Below, piece after piece: positions 15,541-23,255 of a DNA stretch of 23,463 bases. How positions within the stretch are numbered: position 1 is the stretch's first letter; each line of letters starts with the position of its first letter. The notes beneath the pieces are model-generated. The model ran no database searches and was not told where the DNA came from. It worked only from the letters and a program-made list of their open reading frames with translations. This DNA comes from Lachnospiraceae bacterium UBA1258 (lineage in GTDB: Bacteria; Bacillota; Clostridia; Lachnospirales; Lachnospiraceae), in contig DBVS01000059.1 in NCBI GenBank assembly GCA_002308235.1, forward strand, positions 1-23,463, read 5' to 3'. A program made the translations under genes and the position numbers.

Positions 15541-17262
15541 TTATATGTTTTTCTTGAGTTCTGCCGTAAGTTCCGCTACCTTGGCCGCAGCGTCCTCGCG
15601 GTCGGTTCCTTTAACGCCCATGTAGAATTTGATCTTGGGCTCGGTTCCCGAAGGTCTTGCGCAGCACCATGCTCCGTCGGTAAGATCAAAGTAAAGAACG
15701 TTTGACTTGGGAAGTCCGGTGGGCTTTACGGAGCCATCGGACAGGTTCTTTATCGTATCGTTATCGTAGTCTCTTACATCAATGACCTTCCAGGGTCCAA
15801 AGGCTGTGGGCGGATTCTTGCGAAGCTTTTCCATGATCTCGCAGATCTTTTCGGAGCCGTCCATTCCTTTAAGAGTGATGGTGTAAAGGTCTTCCTTGAA
15901 GAAACCGAATTCCTCATAAAGTTTTACCATGCGGTCCCAAAGAGTCATACCGTGTTTTTTGCACCACGCGGCAACTTCGCAGAGGCACATAACCGCAACG
16001 ACCGCGTCCTTATCTCTTGCATGGGTTCCTGCCAGGCAGCCGTAGCTTTCTTCAAGTCCGAATACATAATTCTTTGAATGATTCTGTTCGAACAATTTGA
16101 TCTGCTCACCGATGTACTTAAAGCCGGTCAGAACTTCGATAACGTCAACACCGTACTTTGCGGCAATGGGCTCAGCCATATTGGTGGTAACGATAGTCTT
16201 GATAAGTGCGGGATTGGCAGGCATTGTTCCGCCTGCGGCACGTTCTTTGAGAATATATTCCGCAATCAGCATACCCGACATGTTTCCGGTGAAAGGAACA
16301 TAATCATCGGTTTTGGTATCGTAGGAATAAATGCCGAGTCTGTCGGCATCGGGGTCGGTTGCAAGCACAACATCGGCCTTAACTTCTCTCGCAAGTTTCA
16401 AAGCAAGAGTGAATGCCTTGGGATCCTCGGGGTTGGGATATTCAAGTGTGGTAAAGTCGGGGTCGGGCAGTTCCTGCTCGGGAACCACATAAACGTTCTC
16501 AAATCCGAGTTCTTTAAGGATCCTTCTTACGGGAACATTTCCGGTTCCGTGGAAGGGCGAATAAACAATCTTAATGTCCTTCGCAACTTCCTTGATGATC
16601 TCGGGGTGAATGATCTGCTTCTTAAGTTCTGCCATATACAAATCGTCGATTTCCCTGCCAATCACGATATAAAGGCCTTTGGCCTTGGCTTCCTCAAGGG
16701 ACATGGTCTTAACGCTGTTATAATCCGTTACGGCGTTAACCTCGGCGATAATGTCCTTGTCTCTGGGAGCGGTCACCTGAGCACCGTCCTCCCAGTAAAC
16801 CTTATATCCGTTGTATTCAGGGGGATTGTGGCTGGCAGTAACGACTATACCTGCGGTACATCCCTTGGTTCTCAAAGCAAATGACAATTCGGGAGTGGGG
16901 CGAAGTGCATCAAAAACATACGCCTTAATCCCGTTGGCATTAAGGCAAAGTGCCGCAACATCCGCAAATTCGGGAGACATTCTGCGGGAATCGTATGCGA
17001 TGGCGACGCCCTTATCCTGTGTTCCCTGCTTTAAAATGTAATTGGCAAGACCCTGGGTCGCCTTTCTTACGGTGTATACGTTCATTCTGTTGGTGCCGGC
17101 TCCGATCACACCTCTGAGTCCTCCGGTACCGAATTCGAGATTCTTGTAAAAGCGGTCATTGATCTCTGCTTCGTTATCCGCTACAGCGCGAAGCTCCTTC
17201 TTTGTATCTTCATCAAAATATGGATCTGAAACCCAAAAATCATATTGCTCTCTGGCGTTCAT
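15541..17262 (-). CDS. pgcA: Alpha-phosphohexomutase (phosphoglucomutase/phosphomannomutase)
   Basis: 573 aa, the usual length for PgcA-type phosphoglucomutases of Firmicutes. It interconverts glucose-6-phosphate and glucose-1-phosphate via a phosphoserine. All signature loops are visible: the active-site TASHNP at 142-147 with Ser144, the metal loop DPDADR at 303-308, the sugar-specificity loop EESYG at 404-408, and the phosphate-binding RPSGTEPKIKFY loop near the C-terminus. The ATG follows a purine-rich GGGAAAGGG. Its place between polysaccharide genes fits a role supplying glucose-1-phosphate to RfbA for dTDP-rhamnose synthesis. Mannose-phosphate activity cannot be excluded from sequence alone. 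The symbol is given by family likeness. Confidence 0.92.
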   Translation of the reverse strand: MNAREQYDFWVSDPYFDEDTKKELRAVADNEAEINDRFYKNLEFGTGGLRGVIGAGTNRMNVYTVRKATQGLANYILKQGTQDKGVAIAYDSRRMSPEFADVAALCLNANGIKAYVFDALRPTPELSFALRTKGCTAGIVVTASHNPPEYNGYKVYWEDGAQVTAPRDKDIIAEVNAVTDYNSVKTMSLEEAKAKGLYIVIGREIDDLYMAELKKQIIHPEIIKEVAKDIKIVYSPFHGTGNVPVRRILKELGFENVYVVPEQELPDPDFTTLEYPNPEDPKAFTLALKLAREVKADVVLATDPDADRLGIYSYDTKTDDYVPFTGNMSGMLIAEYILKERAAGGTMPANPALIKTIVTTNMAEPIAAKYGVDVIEVLTGFKYIGEQIKLFEQNHSKNYVFGLEESYGCLAGTHARDKDAVVAVMCLCEVAAWCKKHGMTLWDRMVKLYEEFGFFKEDLYTITLKGMDGSEKICEIMEKLRKNPPTAFGPWKVIDVRDYDNDTIKNLSDGSVKPTGLPKSNVLYFDLTDGAWCCARPSGTEPKIKFYMGVKGTDREDAAAKVAELTAELKKNI

Positions 17263-17292
17263 ATTTTCCCTTTCCCGGATAAAACCGTATAA

Positions 17293-19317
17293 CTATTTAT
17301 TTACAACCAAGTACACATCGATGTAATTGACTGCCTTCTCTCTGAAATGCTTCCTGTGCATCATGGCGCCGATCTGATAGGTATCCGCCGGAAGCAGGCT
17401 CTTGTTGATGACTACAGCGAAACCGGAAAACTCCGTATTCTCTGCTCCCGGACAATTCATGGTCACATCTGATCTGTAGCATCCCTTTACCGGAATATAA
17501 TACTCGATTTTATCGGCTCTTAACAGGATGTATTTTAAATATCCTGCGTTATTTATATCCCGCATGACCATATAGCCCTGGATATAATAATCGTCGGAAG
17601 TCTCATTATGCAGGTAATCTCCGAGCCTTCCCGCATATTCGATGGTGATGTCCGGACCCTCTCCCCGTTTGACAAAGGAAAAGTCCGCCACCGAAACCTT
17701 CTCTGCGGTTTCCGCCGAAAGTTCAAAGGAATATTCACAGGCGGGAAGAATCCTCGGATCCGAATTATCTCTCAGAAGATAGCGATTGTAGAAGGGGTCT
17801 CTGGCCTTCACAACCGGGTGCCTTCCGTAGAATTTTAACTTTTCGAGTGCAGATGCGTCCTGACAAAGAAGCGCTCCTCCGGTCCTGGGTATTTCCCCGT
17901 CATAGGCCTCATATTCCACAAAGCATCCGTTACATACGGCGTTAAAGTATCCCGCTTCGAAAAGTCTTATGCAAAGATCCGCTCCCGCATAGCTTGAAGA
18001 GGGCGAACTGTCAAATCCGCCGATCTCTCCGAAGAGGTCCCGCTTAAACATGACACACTCAAAGGAAACCGCCAGCACATTCTTGGTAAACCGGTTAAAG
18101 CCCACTGCGTAATCATTCGCATCCGAAAAGCCCTTAAGTTTATACATAAGTCCCAGAGCGGTTCCGAATACTCCCGCATGGAGGATCCTGTCGGAGCCTG
18201 CCAGCAGCTGCTTTATACCAACGATACCTGAAAACTTAAGGCACGCCGTATCGTACATCTCTCTGAGAGCCGTAGCCTCCGGAAATGTAATCCTGTCAGA
18301 CATGAAAAGTACCGTCTTCTGTTCTGCAAGTTCGATTCCCTTTGCGAACATTTCGTACAAAGAAAGTCTGTCGGTCAGATACTCGTACTTGAAGCCGTAT
18401 TTAAGCTGCAGATCCACGGTGCGTCTTCTGGAGGATTCGGGGCTTGCATTGTCAATGACGATCAAATCGGGAGTGATCCTCGAAGCTTCTGCAGCGCTCA
18501 GAACCGAATCCAATGCTTTTTCAAGCCTTGGCACGCTGTTATCTGTATAGATAACTATCGATATTTTATCTTCGGGTTCCCACTCTTTCCGAAGTCTCTC
18601 GGCGCTTTCCCTTACGAAGGGATCGGTAATGAGATTGTTATTGTAATCTGCAGCGTGGATCAATACGCCCTCAACATGGCCCACGCAGTTGAGTGCGAAG
18701 TATTCACCCGAGAATATCACTTTGGAAAGGTTGTGGTAAATGAACAAAGCACCCGAACCGTCACCCGTCCACTCGAGTTCTCTCACAAAGGAACGTCTTA
18801 CAGCCACTATGTTACAAAAGTAAAAGTGAGAAACAAATTCCGCAGGGGACCAGTCGGGCTTAAAATACGGGTCTGATCTGGTTCCGTAATGGGGTCCCGC
18901 ATACTCTGCGTCGCTCTGTTCCCTGATGGAAATATCCTCATCTCCGTAGGCAATCCTGCACTTGGGATGGGTGTTAAAGAATTCCGCCAGCATGGAAAGC
19001 GCCGTTTCGGTAAGCTCTCCGTTGCAGAAAACGATAATGTCTTCAAGATAGGTCCTTACGGAAAAGCCCCGCATACACTTGGACATGGGAACGATTCTGA
19101 AAGAAACCGCGCCGACTCTGGCCACATATTCGGGGTCACCTGAAAAAAAAGAGGCAGGGGCATTCTCGGAAATGCTCATGTCATAAACCGGGAGTCCCGA
19201 TTCACACGCTCTTATCCATGAATCAAAAGAAGGGCGCGCTTCATCAAGCATCTTTAAATACTCTGTCTCATTTCTTCTGTTTTTGCTTTCTTCAAAGAAA
19301 CCCTTAAAAAAATCCAT
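17293..19317 (-). CDS. Two-domain glycosyltransferase-like protein with degenerate active sites and C-terminal beta-rich module
   Basis: 674 aa from ATG 19317 (a GTG at 19323 is also possible; GGGTGA lies just before the ATG and favours it). The N-terminal half (about 90-235) is GT2-like with IAYGDEDI and YFKPDWSPAEFVSHFYF. The second GT2 domain spans about 250-510: KISIVIYTDNS at its start, LIVIDNASPE, then VLFMSDRITF where a DxD-type motif is expected, and AGADLCIRLFEAGYF where an acidic NDVD-type motif is usual. Residues about 565-660 (YYIQGYMVMRDINNAG and following) match the C-terminal module of the gene at 10188-12083, so the two are paralogs. Substituted motifs raise the possibility that the second domain binds rather than transfers sugar. 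Lies between wzt and the mutase in the same operon. Confidence 0.82.
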   Translation of the reverse strand: MDFFKGFFEESKNRRNETEYLKMLDEARPSFDSWIRACESGLPVYDMSISENAPASFFSGDPEYVARVGAVSFRIVPMSKCMRGFSVRTYLEDIIVFCNGELTETALSMLAEFFNTHPKCRIAYGDEDISIREQSDAEYAGPHYGTRSDPYFKPDWSPAEFVSHFYFCNIVAVRRSFVRELEWTGDGSGALFIYHNLSKVIFSGEYFALNCVGHVEGVLIHAADYNNNLITDPFVRESAERLRKEWEPEDKISIVIYTDNSVPRLEKALDSVLSAAEASRITPDLIVIDNASPESSRRRTVDLQLKYGFKYEYLTDRLSLYEMFAKGIELAEQKTVLFMSDRITFPEATALREMYDTACLKFSGIVGIKQLLAGSDRILHAGVFGTALGLMYKLKGFSDANDYAVGFNRFTKNVLAVSFECVMFKRDLFGEIGGFDSSPSSSYAGADLCIRLFEAGYFNAVCNGCFVEYEAYDGEIPRTGGALLCQDASALEKLKFYGRHPVVKARDPFYNRYLLRDNSDPRILPACEYSFELSAETAEKVSVADFSFVKRGEGPDITIEYAGRLGDYLHNETSDDYYIQGYMVMRDINNAGYLKYILLRADKIEYYIPVKGCYRSDVTMNCPGAENTEFSGFAVVINKSLLPADTYQIGAMMHRKHFREKAVNYIDVYLVVNK

Positions 19318-19359
19318 AGTCACCCGTTTGCTCTGCTTATATTCCGCAAGGGATTACCG

Positions 19360-20610
19360 TCACTTGACATCTATCTCGATTTTGCTGTTCATATCGTAAT
19401 ATCCGACGGTGTTCTTTTCGGAGATCACAGACACGCTCAAAGCATTGTACAGGCGGTGATAAACGGTAAAGTCATCCAGATGGAATCCGGTCACCCCAAA
19501 GGACAGCAGATATTCACCGCCCTGAAGATCCATCTTCTGTGTAAAGCTTACCGTTACAGTCTTTCCCGCTTCCACGTCCTCCGTGAAAGCACGCTCAAAC
19601 ATGGTGTTTGTTCCCGTTATTTCCGTTCCTTTGACATCCTTTATCGAAAAAGCAAAAATAGGCTTTTCAACCTTCTCTTCAAAGAAAATCTCAAGATGAA
19701 CGGTAAATTCCGAGCCCTTTATAATGGCACTGGTCTTAAGACCGTGATCGTCGGTGATATAACATGCGGTGATGTGAGCTTCCTTGGTGCCGTATTCAAG
19801 AGTTCCCTCATTGGTGTTTTCGGGAGCAACGCTTCCGGCAGCCTCGGTACTCTCTCCGTTCGCCGGATACTGACCCACCAGCACCCGCTTGTAGACATCT
19901 ATCATCTCCGCGGGATCGCCCTCTTTTAACTTGACGCCATTGTTAAGCACCATGACTCTGTCACAGTATTTTGCAACGGAGCTTAGATCGTGGGAAACGA
20001 AGATTATCGTCTTACCCGCCTTTTTAAATTCCTCAAACTTATGATAACACTTTGACTGAAAAAATACATCCCCTACCGACAATGCCTCATCCACGATAAG
20101 GATCTCCGGGTCTATGTTTATGGCAACCGCAAAGGCCAGCCTTACGAACATACCGCTGGAATAAGTCTTTACAGGCTGATACACGTAATCGCCGATGCCT
20201 GCAAATTCCAGAATAGCGGGGAGTTTTTCGTCTATTTCTTTTTTGGAAAAACCGATCATCGTACCGTTTAAATAAACGTTTTCGATTCCGTTATACTCCA
20301 TGTTGAAGCCGGCGCCCAGTTCAAGCAATGCGGAAATGCGTCCGTTTACTTCGACTTCACCTTCGGTCGCATTAAGAACGCCTGTTATTATTTTTAAAAG
20401 CGTGGATTTCCCGGAACCGTTGGTTCCGATGATCCCCACCGTCTCGCCCTTGAAAATATCAAGATTTACATTGTTCAAAGCGTAGTGAGGAGTGTAGAGC
20501 CGTCTCTTTCCCGCAAGACCGAAGGTATCAAGAAACCGGGCCTTGTTTCCGGGATAGAGCTTGTACATTTTGGTGACATCCTTTATGCGGATGGCATATT
20601 CTTTTTCCAT
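19360..20610 (-). CDS. wzt: Polysaccharide ABC transporter ATP-binding protein with C-terminal glycan-binding domain (Wzt-like)
   Basis: 416 aa. The nucleotide-binding domain covers about residues 5-245: Walker A GTNGSGKST at 62-70, signature YSSGM at 150-154, Walker B ILIVDEA at 170-176, and the switch His207 in VSHD. A Thr/Glu-rich linker leads to a beta-sandwich domain at about 266-416 that matches the Wzt C-terminal type in position and pattern (ITACYITDDHG, SFTQKMDLQGGEYLLSFGV). In E. coli O9a this domain recognises the capped chain end before export. Family members without it, such as TagH-like proteins, are shorter or carry other tails. ATG 20610 has AGGAGGTG upstream and lies 10 bases after the wzm stop codon, so the two subunits are made together. 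Confidence 0.93.
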   Translation of the reverse strand: MEKEYAIRIKDVTKMYKLYPGNKARFLDTFGLAGKRRLYTPHYALNNVNLDIFKGETVGIIGTNGSGKSTLLKIITGVLNATEGEVEVNGRISALLELGAGFNMEYNGIENVYLNGTMIGFSKKEIDEKLPAILEFAGIGDYVYQPVKTYSSGMFVRLAFAVAINIDPEILIVDEALSVGDVFFQSKCYHKFEEFKKAGKTIIFVSHDLSSVAKYCDRVMVLNNGVKLKEGDPAEMIDVYKRVLVGQYPANGESTEAAGSVAPENTNEGTLEYGTKEAHITACYITDDHGLKTSAIIKGSEFTVHLEIFFEEKVEKPIFAFSIKDVKGTEITGTNTMFERAFTEDVEAGKTVTVSFTQKMDLQGGEYLLSFGVTGFHLDDFTVYHRLYNALSVSVISEKNTVGYYDMNSKIEIDVK

Positions 20611-20620
20611 ACCGCACCTC

Positions 20621-21457
20621 CTACAAAACGTCCGCAAAATGAACCTTGAGTTTCAGGAAGATTTTGCGTCCGATGAACATTGCAATTATTGTAAAGGCCC
20701 AGAAATATAAAGTATATTTCCAGTCCTGCCAGAACCACTTTTCTTCGCAAAGCGCGGCCCTGTACCCGTTTATGACATAGCAAAGCGGATTGATCTTGAG
20801 GATCATCTGTACCTTGGGAGAAAGCTTTCCTATGTTCCAAAGGACCGGTGAAGCCCACATGCCCAGCTGAAGCACGATCTGCAATATCTGCTGAAGATCC
20901 TTAAAGAACACGACGATTGCCGATGTCGCGTAGGAAAAAGCAAGCACCAGCACAAACAGACAAAAACTGTAGTAAACGATCTGGATCGTATATATTCTCG
21001 GATAGTAGTTATAGACCGACGATACGATAAGAAGAACGATCACAAAGAAAGCGTGAACGAAGGTCGCCGCAAACACCTTGATTATCGGAAGAATGTCTAT
21101 ATTGAACACGACCTTCTTTACCAGATAATTGTACTGAATGAGCGCCGTCATTCCGTTGATCATTCCCTCATTGAAGAAAAACCAGGGTACAAGACCCGCA
21201 GTCAGAAAAAGAACGTAGGGGATGGGTATCTCTCCCGCCATCGCCTCGCTCCTTGACTGAAAGATCTTATCAAAGACTATATAATACATGAGAACCGTGA
21301 TCACAGGCTGAACGAGGGCCCAAACCGCGCCCAAATAAGAACCTGCAAAACGGTTCTTGAAATCGTTTCTGGCAAGCTTAAAAATTAAGGTTCGATTTAA
21401 TATTATGCTCTTTAAGAACCCCGGGGCCCTGTTTTTCTTAGTTTCTGCTTGCGACAT
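20621..21457 (-). CDS. wzm: Polysaccharide ABC transporter permease (Wzm/ABC-2 type)
   Basis: 278 aa with about six hydrophobic segments, an amphipathic N-terminal region, and the family signature FAGSYLGAVWALVQP at residues 37-51. A later conserved stretch, FFKDLQQILQIVLQLGMWASPVLW, lies near 198-221. Wzm forms the membrane channel that carries lipid-linked glycan to the outer face, powered by the adjacent Wzt. The start lies 20 bases inside the end of rfbC and its Shine-Dalgarno site is weak, consistent with translational coupling. TagG and RgpC are related families; the companion's C-terminal extension favours the Wzm type. Confidence 0.93.
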   Translation of the reverse strand: MSQAETKKNRAPGFLKSIILNRTLIFKLARNDFKNRFAGSYLGAVWALVQPVITVLMYYIVFDKIFQSRSEAMAGEIPIPYVLFLTAGLVPWFFFNEGMINGMTALIQYNYLVKKVVFNIDILPIIKVFAATFVHAFFVIVLLIVSSVYNYYPRIYTIQIVYYSFCLFVLVLAFSYATSAIVVFFKDLQQILQIVLQLGMWASPVLWNIGKLSPKVQMILKINPLCYVINGYRAALCEEKWFWQDWKYTLYFWAFTIIAMFIGRKIFLKLKVHFADVL

Positions 21458-21998
21458 ATTCAGCTAATCCGCCCCATTTTTTATCCTTTTCGGAAAAGAT
21501 CAATTCCATGCCCTCTTCTATGGGCCATTTTACACCGATCTCAGGATCGTTGTAGATGATCCCGCCCTCATCTCCGGGATGATAGAAATCGGAGCATTTG
21601 TAGGCAAATTCGGCATAATCGGAAAGAACGAGAAAACCGTGGGCAAAACCCTTGGGAATAAAGAACATTTTCTTGTTCTCTTCAGACAATTCGACACCGA
21701 AATATTTTCCGAAGGTTTCCGATCCTTCGCGAAGATCGACCGCAACATCGTATACGGCGCCGCGAAGCACTCTCACCAGTTTATCCTGAGGAAATTCCTT
21801 CTGGAAATGAAGACCGCGTATTACGCCCTTTCTGGAGGCGGACTGATTGTCCTGAACGAACTCCACATCGATTCCGATAGCCTCAAAATCCTTCTTCTGA
21901 TAGGTTTCGACGAAATATCCGCGTTCATCCCTGAAAACCTGCGGAGTAATGACCTTTACTCCCTTGATCCCGCATTCTTCAACCGTTAATTTTCCCAT
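21438..21998 (-). CDS. rfbC: dTDP-4-dehydrorhamnose 3,5-epimerase
   Basis: 186 aa, standard length for RfbC/RmlC. This cupin-fold enzyme epimerises C3 and C5 of dTDP-4-keto-6-deoxyglucose, the third step to dTDP-L-rhamnose. Visible are DERGYFVETY at 24-33, the catalytic His64 in VIRGLHFQ, IPKGFAHGF around His120, and YKCSDFYHP at 134-142, which holds the active-site Tyr. The ATG directly abuts the TAA of the GH25-like gene. With the rfbA end nearby, it marks the operon as rhamnose-based. rfbB and rfbD are not in the window. Confidence 0.95.
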   Translation of the reverse strand: MGKLTVEECGIKGVKVITPQVFRDERGYFVETYQKKDFEAIGIDVEFVQDNQSASRKGVIRGLHFQKEFPQDKLVRVLRGAVYDVAVDLREGSETFGKYFGVELSEENKKMFFIPKGFAHGFLVLSDYAEFAYKCSDFYHPGDEGGIIYNDPEIGVKWPIEEGMELIFSEKDKKWGGLAEYVASRN

Positions 21999-23255
21999 TT
22001 AATCACTCTCTTTCAGATAAGATATATTCAGGCCGACTTCTCCCTGTATTCCGGGAACTTTTCCCTTGCCGGAATACTGCCACATATCAAAATACCCTTC
22101 GTAAGTCGGGGTTTTATGATATTCGGAAAGCCAGATACCGTATTTTTCAAGTCTTTTGGTAACAAGTTTATTGTTAAGCCATTTATGGCTCGCATACACG
22201 AAGGGCTCAACGCCCGAATTTCTGAGGGTAAGGCAAAAAGCCTCGGCCAGGCTCGTTCTTTCTTCTTCGCTTAAGTCATCGGCCCTTCCGTTTCCCCCCG
22301 CTCCGTCGATCCTTATGCAAAGGGGATAGGAAAGATTGAGACCCGAACTCAAAACAAACAGTGCTGATGCCTCTTCCACAGCTTCTCTTTCGTTTACGGC
22401 CTGCGAAAAGAAATAAGCTCCCACATCGAGTCCCGCTCTTCTTGCGTTTAACGCATTAATGGCAAAATTGGGGTCTTTGATGAGTTTCCCGCTGGATGCT
22501 CCTCTGTATCCTGCCCGCAGCATCACAAATCGGATTCCCGAATCGTAAACCTTGACCCAGTCAACTTCCCCGTAATCACCGGTAATGTCGATGCCGTATT
22601 TTGAATCGCCTTTGTAGGTCGTGACCTGTTTCTTATCCGCATCGGCTGTAGCTGAAACCTTCATCAGGTCATCCGCATTTTTTTCGATGTCGCTTTCCTC
22701 GCACAAAGCAAGTGAAATGTCTTCGATCAGCTTTTTTTCGACCTTCTCGGGTACTCTCACCGAAACCGGAGCCGATGGAACGATATAGCCCTCAATGGGG
22801 GCAAGAAAGATCTCGTAGTTTCCTGCAGGAATGTCGTCAAGGTACAGAATGCCGTCCTTATCCGCATCCTGATAATATGAAGTATCCGTGGAACCCGCTT
22901 TCTTTACGCTTATATCAAAAGCATTTCCCACAGAAAGATTCCCCTCGTAATCAAGCACTTGGATCCGCAGATCTTTTTCGGTGCTCACGGCGCGTACGCT
23001 TAAGGTCTTCATGTCGTCCATTATACGCGCGGCAAAAGAATCCTTATCGTGATCGAAAAACGTTTCATCGTTCTTCCACGCATAAAGATTCCCGTTGTAC
23101 GAAGAAGCTGATTGCGATACAGAAGCCGCGGATGCGGTTGTCGTCGCAGGCCTCTTCACCATATTTTGACGGTTCGCCAAAAGAACTATAAAGAGAACCG
23201 CCAGAACTGCCAGGGATGCCAAAAGAATAACAATTCTTTTTAACTTATAATCCAT
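21999..23255 (-). CDS. Membrane-anchored GH25-like (lysozyme-fold) protein with altered catalytic residues
   Basis: 418 aa from ATG 23255, chosen because GAGGT lies 5 bases upstream (a TTG at 23270 is in frame). One transmembrane helix at about residues 7-27 is followed by a Ser/Ala/Thr-rich linker, a CnaB/carboxypeptidase-regulatory-like beta domain at about 94-170 (DKDGILYLDDIPAGNYEI), and a GH25 domain at about 220-414. Matches to GH25 include YGIDIT, VDWVKVYDSGIRFVMLRAGY, AGLDVGAYFFSQA and DMWQYSGKGKVPGI. The usual DxE catalytic pair after the YPxxx strand is replaced by IRID (Arg315, Asp317), and the late VDLN motif is VGLN (Gly408); Asp223 in GID is kept. It could be a glycan-binding protein or a hydrolase with changed specificity. 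It overlaps the rfbA end by 11 bases. Confidence 0.85.
   Translation of the reverse strand: MDYKLKRIVILLASLAVLAVLFIVLLANRQNMVKRPATTTASAASVSQSASSYNGNLYAWKNDETFFDHDKDSFAARIMDDMKTLSVRAVSTEKDLRIQVLDYEGNLSVGNAFDISVKKAGSTDTSYYQDADKDGILYLDDIPAGNYEIFLAPIEGYIVPSAPVSVRVPEKVEKKLIEDISLALCEESDIEKNADDLMKVSATADADKKQVTTYKGDSKYGIDITGDYGEVDWVKVYDSGIRFVMLRAGYRGASSGKLIKDPNFAINALNARRAGLDVGAYFFSQAVNEREAVEEASALFVLSSGLNLSYPLCIRIDGAGGNGRADDLSEEERTSLAEAFCLTLRNSGVEPFVYASHKWLNNKLVTKRLEKYGIWLSEYHKTPTYEGYFDMWQYSGKGKVPGIQGEVGLNISYLKESD

Noticed and set aside
16078..16884. Plus-strand open frame of 268 codons opposite the phosphohexomutase
   Set aside because: It is a shadow of the mutase gene, whose signature motifs are intact; no ribosome binding site or family likeness was seen.
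22712..23191. Plus-strand open frame of 159 codons opposite the GH25-like gene
   Set aside because: Antisense to a well-supported gene; the product is rich in Arg, Ser and Pro, as expected for a chance frame.
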